64,000 nt of DNA from JACQAP01 sp035548375. GTDB lineage: Bacteria > Pseudomonadota > Gammaproteobacteria > Burkholderiales > JACQAP01. Where the stretch lies: the NCBI GenBank assembly GCA_035548375.1, contig DASZTG010000044.1:62001-126000 (forward strand). The letters are read 5' to 3'. Positions 56,838 through 64,000 of the stretch are shown here, piece by piece; positions within the stretch are counted from its first letter, which is position 1, and each line of letters opens with the position of its first letter. A model generated the notes under the pieces. That model was not told where the DNA came from and did not search any database. It was given only the letters and a program-made list of their open reading frames with translations. The translations under genes were made by a program, and so were the position numbers.

Positions 56838-58117
56838 TGCTGGCACTCCTGTTCGTCGCCTTCCTGCTCGCGCTGCTGATCGGCTTCGACGTCGGCTTCT
56901 CGATGATCTTCTCGGCCTGGCTCGGCATCCTCGCCAAGCCGGGCGAGCTCATCGACGCGGCCATGATGCCGCTCTCGATGATTTCCGGCGTGGACAGCTT
57001 TGCGCTGGTGCAGGTGCCGCTTTTCATCCTCGCCGGCGAACTCATGAACAGCGGCGGCCTGACGATGCGCCTGATCGAATGGGCGATGGCGCTGGTCGGC
57101 CGGTTGAAAGGCAGCCTGGGCCACGTGTCGATCATCACGAACTTCGTGATGGCCGGCGTATCCGGTTCGGCCGTCGCCGATGCGGTCGCCACCGGCAAGC
57201 CGCTGATCCCGGCGATGCGCAAGGAAGGCTACGGCGAAGGTTTCGCCGGCGCGGTGATCGTCGCCGGCGCGCTGCTCGGCCCGATCCTGCCGCCGTCGAT
57301 CCCGATGGTGGTGTACGCGCAGATCTCCAACCAGTCCGTGGTCAAGCTGTTCATGGCCGGCGTGGTTCCCGCGATCCTGCTGGCCGGCGGATTCATGGTG
57401 ATCTGCAGCATCGTGGCGAAGTACCGCAAATACCCGAGCCGGGAAGCGGCGGACCTCAAGGTCAAGTTGCGCGCCACCGGCCGCGCATCCTGGGCGCTCA
57501 TGATGCCGGTGATCATCATCGGCGGCATCCGGCTGGGCTGGCTGACGGTCACGGAATCGGCTGCGGTCGCGGTCCTCTACGCGCTGTTCGTCTGCCTGTT
57601 CGTCTACAAGGGCATCACGTTCCGGCAGTTGCCCAAGCTCATCTTCTCGGCGGGGCGCTCGACGGCGCTGATCCTGTTCCTGCTCGCCGCGGCGGGGCCG
57701 TTCAGCTGGCTGGTTGCGGAGAGCCAGATCAACCAGACCGTCATCGACACCATCCAGCACATCTCGACCAACCCGATCGTCGTGCTGCTGATGGTCAACG
57801 TATTCCTGCTGCTGATCGGGTGCATCGTCGAGCCGCTGCCGGCGATGATCATTTTCCTGCCCCTGCTGATCCCGCTGGGCGCGGAAGTCGGCATCGATCC
57901 GATCCAGTTCGGCGCGGTGGTCGTGTTGAACCTGATGATCGGCCTCATGCACCCGCCGATCGGGTTGCTGCTCTTCGTGGTGTCGAGCGTCGGCAAGATC
58001 AAGCTGGGCCCCGTGATGTGGGAAGTCCTGCCTTTCCTGGCCTGGGCGATCATCGTGCTCGGCCTGACCATCGTTTTTCCGCCGCTGACAGTCTGGCTGC
58101 CCAGCCAGATCAGATAA
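56837..58117 (+). CDS. dctM: TRAP transporter large permease (DctM family)
   Basis: 426 residues from the ATG at 56837, the start that gives the hydrophobic N-terminus MLALLFVAFLLALLIGFDVG; the open frame upstream is dctQ in another register. About 12 membrane helices. GVSGSAVADAVATGKPLIPAM and AGALLGPILPPSIPMVVYA are the DctM signatures. Uptake is driven by an ion gradient. Confidence 0.95.
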   Translation: MLALLFVAFLLALLIGFDVGFSMIFSAWLGILAKPGELIDAAMMPLSMISGVDSFALVQVPLFILAGELMNSGGLTMRLIEWAMALVGRLKGSLGHVSIITNFVMAGVSGSAVADAVATGKPLIPAMRKEGYGEGFAGAVIVAGALLGPILPPSIPMVVYAQISNQSVVKLFMAGVVPAILLAGGFMVICSIVAKYRKYPSREAADLKVKLRATGRASWALMMPVIIIGGIRLGWLTVTESAAVAVLYALFVCLFVYKGITFRQLPKLIFSAGRSTALILFLLAAAGPFSWLVAESQINQTVIDTIQHISTNPIVVLLMVNVFLLLIGCIVEPLPAMIIFLPLLIPLGAEVGIDPIQFGAVVVLNLMIGLMHPPIGLLLFVVSSVGKIKLGPVMWEVLPFLAWAIIVLGLTIVFPPLTVWLPSQIR

Positions 58118-58128
58118 ATTAGGGGCCA

Positions 58129-58176
58129 GAGGCGCGATCCATCGCGTATTTCCCGCGCGGGGGAAATTCGCGCCTC
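58129..58176. promoter_or_regulatory. large inverted repeat between dctM and hemA
   Basis: GAGGCGCGA (58129-58137) pairs with TCGCGCCTC (58168-58176), enclosing a second stem ATTTCCC/GGGAAAT. No U-run follows. A TATAAT at 58183 sits just downstream and may be the hemA -10, with no clear -35. It could be the end of the TRAP transcript or a hemA control element. Confidence 0.45.
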
Positions 58177-58241
58177 ATGCCTTATAATCATGGGCCTCGG
58201 CGGGGTCTTTCCCCGTTCATTCCCGCCCACCGCGGACTTCG

Positions 58242-59495
58242 ATGCAGCTTTTCGCCTTCGGCATGAACCATCACACGGCGCCGCTCGCCGTGCGCGAGCA
58301 GGTGACGTTCCATGCCGAAAACCTGGAACCGGCGCTGCGCGACCTCGTCACGCGCGAAGCGGCGCGCGAAGCCGCCATCATTTCCACCTGCAATCGCACC
58401 GAGATCTATTGCAGCACGCCCGAGCCCGGACGCGCCATCGACTGGCTGGCGCGCTTCCACAACCTGAAGGCTGCGGTGCTGGAACCATTCATCTATACCC
58501 TGCCCCGGGAACGTGCGGTTACGCATGCCTTCCGCGTGGCCAGCGGGCTGGATTCCATGGTCATCGGCGAGCCGCAGATCCTCGGCCAGATGAAGGACGC
58601 GGTGAAATCGGCGGAGCACGCCGGCACGCTGGGAACGGTATTGCACCGGCTGTTCCAGTCGACGTTTTCGGTCGCCAAGGAAGTGCGCACGCAAACCGAG
58701 ATCGGCACCAGTTCGGTGTCGATGGCCGCGGCCGCGATCAAGCTCGCCGAGCGCATTTATCCTAGCATCGCCACCCAGAAGATCCTGTTCGTCGGCGCGG
58801 GCGAAATGATCGAGCTGTGCTCGACGCACTTCGCGGCGAAGACGCCGCGCGAAATGACGTTCGCGAACCGCACCGTTGAGCGCGGCGAGCAGCTTGCCGG
58901 GCGATTCCAGGGCCGCGTCATCACGCTGAACGACCTGCCCGAGCAATTGCCGCTGCACGACATCGTCGTCACCTGTACGGCCAGCACGCTGCCGATCATA
59001 GGCAAGGGCATGATCGAGCGCGCGATCAAGGCACGCCGGCATCGCCCGATCCTGGTGATCGACCTCGCGGTGCCGCGCGACGTCGAGGCCGAGGTCGCGG
59101 AGCTGGACGACGTGTTCCTCTACAGCGTGGACGACCTCGGCAAGATCGTGCAGGAAGGGCTGGACACGCGCCATGCCGCGGTCGAGCAGGCCGAGGCCAT
59201 CATCAACACCAATGTCAGCAGCTTCATGCACTGGCTGGAGGGCCGCGAACTGGTGCCCACCATCCGCGCCCTGCGCGACCAGGCCGAACGCGCGCGCCGC
59301 CACGAGCTCGAGCGCGCCGTGCGCATGCTCGCCAAGGGCGACGATCCCGACAAGGTGCTCGAGCAGCTTTCGCATTCGCTGACCAATAAATTCCTGCATG
59401 CACCCACGCAGGCGCTCAACAATGCCACGGCCGGCGAGCGCGAAGCGCTGGTCGCCGCGCTGGTTCGCGTCTTCGAGATCAAGCAGCCCGAATGA
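58242..59495 (+). CDS. hemA: glutamyl-tRNA reductase
   Basis: 417 residues. MNHHTAPLAVRE and ISTCNRTEIY (catalytic Cys at about residue 50) are canonical; the NADPH domain has FVGAGEMIELCSTH and FANRT, and a C-terminal dimerisation helix follows. It is the first committed haem step in the C5 pathway; hemL, hemB and hemE in this window carry later steps. It overlaps prfA by 4 bases. Confidence 0.97.
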   Translation: MQLFAFGMNHHTAPLAVREQVTFHAENLEPALRDLVTREAAREAAIISTCNRTEIYCSTPEPGRAIDWLARFHNLKAAVLEPFIYTLPRERAVTHAFRVASGLDSMVIGEPQILGQMKDAVKSAEHAGTLGTVLHRLFQSTFSVAKEVRTQTEIGTSSVSMAAAAIKLAERIYPSIATQKILFVGAGEMIELCSTHFAAKTPREMTFANRTVERGEQLAGRFQGRVITLNDLPEQLPLHDIVVTCTASTLPIIGKGMIERAIKARRHRPILVIDLAVPRDVEAEVAELDDVFLYSVDDLGKIVQEGLDTRHAAVEQAEAIINTNVSSFMHWLEGRELVPTIRALRDQAERARRHELERAVRMLAKGDDPDKVLEQLSHSLTNKFLHAPTQALNNATAGEREALVAALVRVFEIKQPE

Positions 59496-60589
59496 AGCCG
59501 TCCATCGCCTCCAAGCTGGCGCAACTTTCGGCCAGGTTGGAGGAACTCAACGCCTTGCTGTCCAGCGAGGACGTGACGAAGAACATCGAGAACTACCGCA
59601 AGCTCACGCGCGAGCATGCGGAAATCTCGCCTTCGGTCGAGCTCTATCACGCCTACGTGAAGTGCCAGGACGACGTCGAATCCGCGCTCGCGATGGCGGC
59701 CGATCCGGAGATGCGCGAACTCGCCGAAGCAGAGGTGAAGGATGGGAAGCAACGATTGATCGACCTGGAAGCGCAATTGCAAAAGCAATTGCTGCCGAAA
59801 GATCCCAGCGACGAGCGCAACATCTTCCTGGAAATCCGCGCCGGTACCGGCGGCGACGAATCGGCGCTATTCGCAGGCGACCTGTTCCGCATGTACGTGC
59901 GCTATGCCGAGCGCCAGGGCTGGAAGGTCGAGTTGATCTCGCAGAACCAGAGCGAGCTCGGCGGCTACAAGGAAGTCATCGCCAAGATCATCGGCTTCGG
60001 CGCCTATTCGAAGCTGAAATTCGAATCCGGTGGCCATCGCGTGCAGCGCGTGCCGGCCACCGAGACGCAGGGACGCATCCACACGAGCGCCTGCACGGTT
60101 GCGATCATGCCGGAGGCGGACGCCATCGAGGACGTCGTGCTGAATCCCGCCGACTTGCGCATCGATACGTTCCGCGCGTCCGGCGCCGGCGGCCAGCACA
60201 TCAACAAGACGGATTCGGCGGTGCGCATCACGCACCTGCCGACGGGCATCGTCGTCGAGTGCCAGGACGATCGCTCGCAGCACAAGAACAAGGCCCAGGC
60301 AATGTCGGTGCTGGCCGCGCGCATCAAGGACCAGCAGGTGCGCGCCCAGCAGGCGAGCCAGGCCGCCACGCGCAAGTCGCTCATCGGCAGCGGCGATCGC
60401 TCGGAACGCATCCGCACCTACAATTTTCCGCAGGGCCGCGTGACCGACCATCGCATCAACCTCACGCTCTACAAGATCGACCAGATCATGGACGGCGCGC
60501 TGGACGACCTGATAGACGCGTTGCTGGCCGAGCACCAGGCCGAATTGCTGGCGGCCATGGCCGAAGACACCTTCGCCGCGCAGGCGTGA
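59492..60589 (+). CDS. prfA: peptide chain release factor 1
   Basis: 365 residues. The codon-recognition motif PAT lies in RVPATETQGRIH (RF1 type, UAA/UAG) and the catalytic GGQ is in GAGGQHINKTDSAV. The start overlaps the hemA stop (ATGA). The next gene, prmC, encodes the enzyme that methylates this GGQ glutamine. Confidence 0.97.
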   Translation: MKPSIASKLAQLSARLEELNALLSSEDVTKNIENYRKLTREHAEISPSVELYHAYVKCQDDVESALAMAADPEMRELAEAEVKDGKQRLIDLEAQLQKQLLPKDPSDERNIFLEIRAGTGGDESALFAGDLFRMYVRYAERQGWKVELISQNQSELGGYKEVIAKIIGFGAYSKLKFESGGHRVQRVPATETQGRIHTSACTVAIMPEADAIEDVVLNPADLRIDTFRASGAGGQHINKTDSAVRITHLPTGIVVECQDDRSQHKNKAQAMSVLAARIKDQQVRAQQASQAATRKSLIGSGDRSERIRTYNFPQGRVTDHRINLTLYKIDQIMDGALDDLIDALLAEHQAELLAAMAEDTFAAQA

Positions 60590-61434
60590 TCGCAACCGTA
60601 CGCGCGCTGCTTGTGAACGCGGGCTCGGTGCTGCCGGCATCCGGAAGCGAACCGCAGATATTGCTCGGGCACGTCTTGCAACGCGAGCGCGCCTGGTTGA
60701 TCGCCCATGACAAGGATGAAGTCGGCGAAGCCGACGCGGCCGTGTATCGCGCGCTCGTGCAACGCCGACTCGCGGGCGAGCCGATCGCCTACCTCGTGGG
60801 TCACAAGGAATTCCACGGGCTGGATTTCCGCGTGACGCCGGACGTGCTCATTCCCCGCCCCGAGACCGAAACGCTTGTCGATTTGGTGCTCGAAATCCTG
60901 CCGCGCCAAAATTCCGCGACCGTGCTGGATTTGGGAACCGGCAGCGGCTGCATTGCCGTGTCCATCGCCCACGAGCGATCCGGCGCGCAGGTGACGGCGA
61001 TCGATGCGTCGCCGGGCGCCCTCGACCTGGCGCGCGCCAATGCGAAAGCGCATCGGCAGGAAATCGAATTCCTCCAGGGGGAATGGTACGCACCGGTGAA
61101 AGATCGGGCCTTCGATGTCATCGTCTCGAATCCACCCTACGTCGCCGACGGTGATCCGCATTTGCGACGGGGGGACTTGAGATTCGAGCCGCAGACGGCA
61201 CTTGTTGCCGGAGCGGATGGCCTTGGCGATATCCACGCGATCGTCCAGGGTGCGCCGGCGCATCTGAAGGCCGGCGGATGGTTGCTGTTCGAGCACGGCC
61301 ATGACCAGGCCGTGGCGTGCAAAGACCTTTTGACCGAGGCGGGCTTTCAAGAACTCATCAGCCGCGCGGATCTGGCCGGCATCGAAAGGGTCGCCGGCGG
61401 ACGGCTATTGACGTCGAAATCGGCGTATCGTTAA
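60586..61434 (+). CDS. prmC: release factor glutamine methyltransferase
   Basis: 282 residues from a GTG at 60586 that overlaps the prfA stop as GTGA; the frame is open upstream but not homologous. SAM motif LDLGTGSGCIAVSIA and catalytic SNPPYVADGD are present. The N-terminal helical domain includes GHKEFHGLDFRV. It N5-methylates the GGQ glutamine of RF1 and RF2. Confidence 0.96.
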   Translation: MIATVRALLVNAGSVLPASGSEPQILLGHVLQRERAWLIAHDKDEVGEADAAVYRALVQRRLAGEPIAYLVGHKEFHGLDFRVTPDVLIPRPETETLVDLVLEILPRQNSATVLDLGTGSGCIAVSIAHERSGAQVTAIDASPGALDLARANAKAHRQEIEFLQGEWYAPVKDRAFDVIVSNPPYVADGDPHLRRGDLRFEPQTALVAGADGLGDIHAIVQGAPAHLKAGGWLLFEHGHDQAVACKDLLTEAGFQELISRADLAGIERVAGGRLLTSKSAYR

Positions 61435-61497
61435 CATCGTTTGGTATCGGGGAACGCGTCGGACGATGCACTCCCCCAACAATGTCGAGGTACAACC

Positions 61498-61806
61498 ATG
61501 GACGTGCAAGAAAAAATCAGGCAACAGGTTACGGGCAACCCGGTGGTGCTTTACATGAAGGGAACGCCGGACGCGCCCATGTGCGGCTTCAGCGCGGCGG
61601 CCGTGCAGATACTCGAAGCCTGTGGGGCCGAGAACGTCGCGACGGTCGACGTTCTCAGCGATCAGGATGTCCGCCAGGGCATCAAGCAGTTTTCCAACTG
61701 GCCGACCATCCCGCAGTTGTATGTGAATGGCGAATTTGTCGGCGGAGCGGACATCATGCGCGAGATGTACCAGTCCGGCGAATTGCAAAAGCTGTTCGGC
61801 AAGTAA
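61498..61806 (+). CDS. grxD: monothiol glutaredoxin GrxD
   Basis: 102 residues from the ATG at 61498, preceded by GAGG. The monothiol active site CGFS lies in PDAPMCGFSAAA; WPTIPQLYV and GGADIM complete the glutathione site. Such proteins carry and deliver 2Fe-2S clusters. It ends the hemA-prfA-prmC-grxD run and is followed by a terminator. Confidence 0.96.
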   Translation: MDVQEKIRQQVTGNPVVLYMKGTPDAPMCGFSAAAVQILEACGAENVATVDVLSDQDVRQGIKQFSNWPTIPQLYVNGEFVGGADIMREMYQSGELQKLFGK

Positions 61807-61825
61807 CCGCTTCCCGTTTCGTGGA

Positions 61826-61853
61826 AAAGGGCTGGCCTCTGCCAGCCCTTTTT
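61826..61853 (+). terminator. Rho-independent terminator after grxD
   Basis: AAAGGGCTGGC pairs with GCCAGCCCTTT around CTCT, followed by further T residues. Confidence 0.92.
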
Positions 61854-62033
61854 GTTTGCGCAATTTGCGACGGGCCCATGCCCGCTTCGCATAACACGTA
61901 TTCCGGGATCGCACTGAAACGCGGATTCGGTGCGGATGACAACGAGAAGCCGCGAGACGGTATCATTCGGCGAGACGGCGCGCGGCGACATGACGACGCG
62001 CCGTTTACAAATTAATACAGGTGGAGAAGAAGC

Positions 62034-64000
62034 ATGATGGAACTGGTGCGGGTGGCGTTGCGCCGCCCGTACACCATTGCCGTGCTGTCGCTGCTCGTCC
62101 TGCTCCTGGGCGGTTTGGCAGTCACGCGAATGGTGGTCGATTTTTTCCCGAAAATCGACATTCCCGTCGTCTTCGTCGGCTGGAACTATCCTGGCCTCTC
62201 GGCGGAAGAAATGGAGCGCCGCGTCGTCATCATAAGCGAGCGCGCCTACTCCACGACGGTCAACGGCATCGACCGCATCGAATCCAACTGCATTCCCGGC
62301 ATCGGCCTGGTCAAGGTGTACTTCCACCAGGGCACCGACATCGGCGCATCGATTGCGCAGATCAACGCGATCAACGGCACCATCCTGCGCATCTTGCCGC
62401 CGGGCATCACGCCGCCCGTGATCATCCAGTACGACCCGGCCACCGTGCCGATCGTGCAAATGGTGCTGTCGAGCAAGACCGTTCCCGAGGGCCGAATCTT
62501 CGACCACGCGTTCAACTTCGTGCGCGTGAAACTGTTCACGATTCCCGGCCTGACGGTGCCGGCGCCGTTCGGCGGGCGCCTGCGCCAGATCATGGTGGAC
62601 CTGAACCCCCAGTTGATGACGGCCAAGGGCGTTTCGCCGAACGACGTCGTCAATGCGTTGCAGAGCTCGAACATCCTGGTTCCGGCAGGTACCGCTCGCA
62701 TCGGTTCCACCGAATACAACGTGATGATGAACTCCAGTCCGCCGTCGGTGGACCAGTTCAACCTGATGCCGTTGCGCATCGCCAACGGCGTGCCGGTTTT
62801 GCTGGGCGATGTCGCGAAGGTCGCCGACGGCTACGCCGTCCAGAACAACGTGGTTCACGTGGACGGGCGCCGGGCGACCTATCTCACGATCCTCAAGCAC
62901 TCGGAAGCTTCCTCGCTGGCGGTGGTCGAGGCCACGCGCGACATCCTGCCGGAGATCCAGAAGGCCGCGCCCGAGGGAATCGAGGTCAAGCTCGATTTCG
63001 ACCAGTCGGTCTACGTGCGCGCTGCCATCAAGAACGTCGCATCGGAGGCGGTGATCGCGTCATTGCTGGTCTCGCTCATGGTGCTGCTGTTCCTCGGTTC
63101 CTGGCGCAATACCGTCGTCGTCATCACCTCGATTCCCTGCGCGATGGCGGCCGGCATCCTCGGCCTGTATTTCACCGGCAACACCATCAACCTGATGACC
63201 CTCGCCGGCTTGTCGCTCGCGACCGGCATCCTGGTCGACGATGCCACGGTGGCCGTGGAAAACATCCACCGCCATCGTGCCCTGGGGCAGCCGCTCACCG
63301 TCGCCATCCTCGAGGGTTCTCGCGAGGTCGCGGTGCCGCGCACGATGGCCACGCTGGCGATCTGCATCGTGTTCATCCCGGTCGCGTTTCTGTACGGCGT
63401 GTCGAAGTTCCTGTTCGTGCCGCTGGCGCTGTCGGTGGTGTTTTCGCTGCTTGCGTCCTACATCCTGTCGTTCACGCTCGTACCCATGCTGTCGCGGCAA
63501 CTGCTCGCGGGCGAGCACCATGACGACGGTACCGGCAGGGGCCTGGGCGCGCGCCTGAATCGCGCGCGCGAACATACGCTGGAGTGGCTGCAGAACACCT
63601 ATGGACGCGTGCTGACGGTCATCATGCACCACAGGCCCTTCGTGCTGGTGTGCCTGCTGCTGATGGGCGGCGTCAGCGTTTTCCTCGGGCGGGTGGTCGG
63701 CACCGATTTCTTCCCGACCGCGGACGTGGGCATCCTGAAGCTGCATTTCCGCGCGCCCATGGGCATGCGCATCGAGGAGACCGAGAAACTGGTGCTGCAA
63801 GTGCAGGATGAGATTCGCCGGATCATTCCGGCCGAGGAAATCTCGACCATCAACGACATGCTGGGCGTGCCCCTTTTCTACAACCTCGCCTTCGTTCCCA
63901 CCGACAACATCAGCGGCATGGATGCCGACATCCTGATATCGCTCAAGCATCCGCACCAGCCCTCCGCTCACTGGATGCGCGAACTGCGCGAGAAGCTGCC
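62034..64000 (+). CDS. RND efflux transporter permease, cut by window edge
   Basis: 655 codons are visible and the frame is open at the edge; full-length members have about 1030. The ATG at 62034 (a second ATG follows at once) has GGTGGAG upstream. The first membrane helix (about 12-32) is followed by the porter domain. The TM4 pair of acidic residues in GILVDDATVAVENI is the proton-relay signature. It is an AcrB/MdtB-type pump; the N-terminus RVALRRPYTIAV and the absence of an adaptor gene upstream in the window leave the substrate and partner open. Upstream 61854-62033 holds no gene I can support. Confidence 0.93.
   Translation, partial: MMELVRVALRRPYTIAVLSLLVLLLGGLAVTRMVVDFFPKIDIPVVFVGWNYPGLSAEEMERRVVIISERAYSTTVNGIDRIESNCIPGIGLVKVYFHQGTDIGASIAQINAINGTILRILPPGITPPVIIQYDPATVPIVQMVLSSKTVPEGRIFDHAFNFVRVKLFTIPGLTVPAPFGGRLRQIMVDLNPQLMTAKGVSPNDVVNALQSSNILVPAGTARIGSTEYNVMMNSSPPSVDQFNLMPLRIANGVPVLLGDVAKVADGYAVQNNVVHVDGRRATYLTILKHSEASSLAVVEATRDILPEIQKAAPEGIEVKLDFDQSVYVRAAIKNVASEAVIASLLVSLMVLLFLGSWRNTVVVITSIPCAMAAGILGLYFTGNTINLMTLAGLSLATGILVDDATVAVENIHRHRALGQPLTVAILEGSREVAVPRTMATLAICIVFIPVAFLYGVSKFLFVPLALSVVFSLLASYILSFTLVPMLSRQLLAGEHHDDGTGRGLGARLNRAREHTLEWLQNTYGRVLTVIMHHRPFVLVCLLLMGGVSVFLGRVVGTDFFPTADVGILKLHFRAPMGMRIEETEKLVLQVQDEIRRIIPAEEISTINDMLGVPLFYNLAFVPTDNISGMDADILISLKHPHQPSAHWMRELREKL

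Overview
The window looks like chromosomal DNA of a Gram-negative, ubiquinone- and cytochrome-using bacterium, most likely a betaproteobacterium. The grounds are gene content (LPS export, type IV pilus, cytochrome c4, C5-pathway haem genes), characteristic gene orders (rubredoxin/thiD-thiE-hemL, PBP1a divergent from pilMNOPQ-aroK-aroB-dgt-gltBD, hemE-priA-argS, hemA-prfA-prmC-grxD) and a groESL promoter carrying both a sigma32 site and a CIRCE operator. Nearly all of it is dense housekeeping DNA.

Layout. 1-4751 (minus): dusB (cut by the window edge), ubiH-like, pepP, and the cell-wall recycling pair murU-amgK. 4817-9450 (plus): lptD, surA, rsmA; pdxA, which often sits between surA and rsmA, is absent and a decayed copy of the rsmA start lies in the gap. 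9447-14200: gloA and rubredoxin (minus), thiD-thiE-hemL (plus), cytochrome c4 (minus), engB (plus). 14201-18395: a structured engB-hemB intergenic region with a possible minus-strand small RNA, hemB, a small nucleotidyltransferase and PBP1a. 18506-33907: pilMNOPQ, aroK-aroB-dgt, gltB-gltD, hemE. 33908-40995: an AT-rich spacer with two perfect DnaA-box 9-mers, priA, argS, a SPOR protein, two tandem DsbA paralogues, an SDR. 40992-48273 (minus): HAD hydrolase, TPR protein, glmS, glmU, PBP4, bioA. 48421-52508: groESL with its regulatory region, then an MHS-type transporter.

52508-55173 is the only clearly accessory part. Three incomplete tRNA-Phe copies (the 5' half only, each with a 72-nt hairpin-forming insert exactly in the anticodon loop) precede one intact tRNA-Phe. 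The intact tRNA is followed by a roughly 2-kb relict integrated element: a DUF4145-like gene, an unknown gene with a hydrophobic segment, and a decayed tyrosine-recombinase gene. It ends in a second copy of the tRNA 3' end. That copy is itself interrupted in its T-loop by an inverted, shortened relative of the same insert. This is the part most likely to be undescribed.

55223-64000 returns to core DNA: a TRAP transporter operon (dctPQM), hemA-prfA-prmC, a monothiol glutaredoxin, and an RND efflux pump cut by the window edge. Functionally the window joins envelope assembly (LptD, SurA, PBP1a, PBP4, AmgK/MurU, GlmS/GlmU), pilus assembly, four haem-synthesis steps (hemA, hemL, hemB, hemE) and nitrogen assimilation (GltBD).
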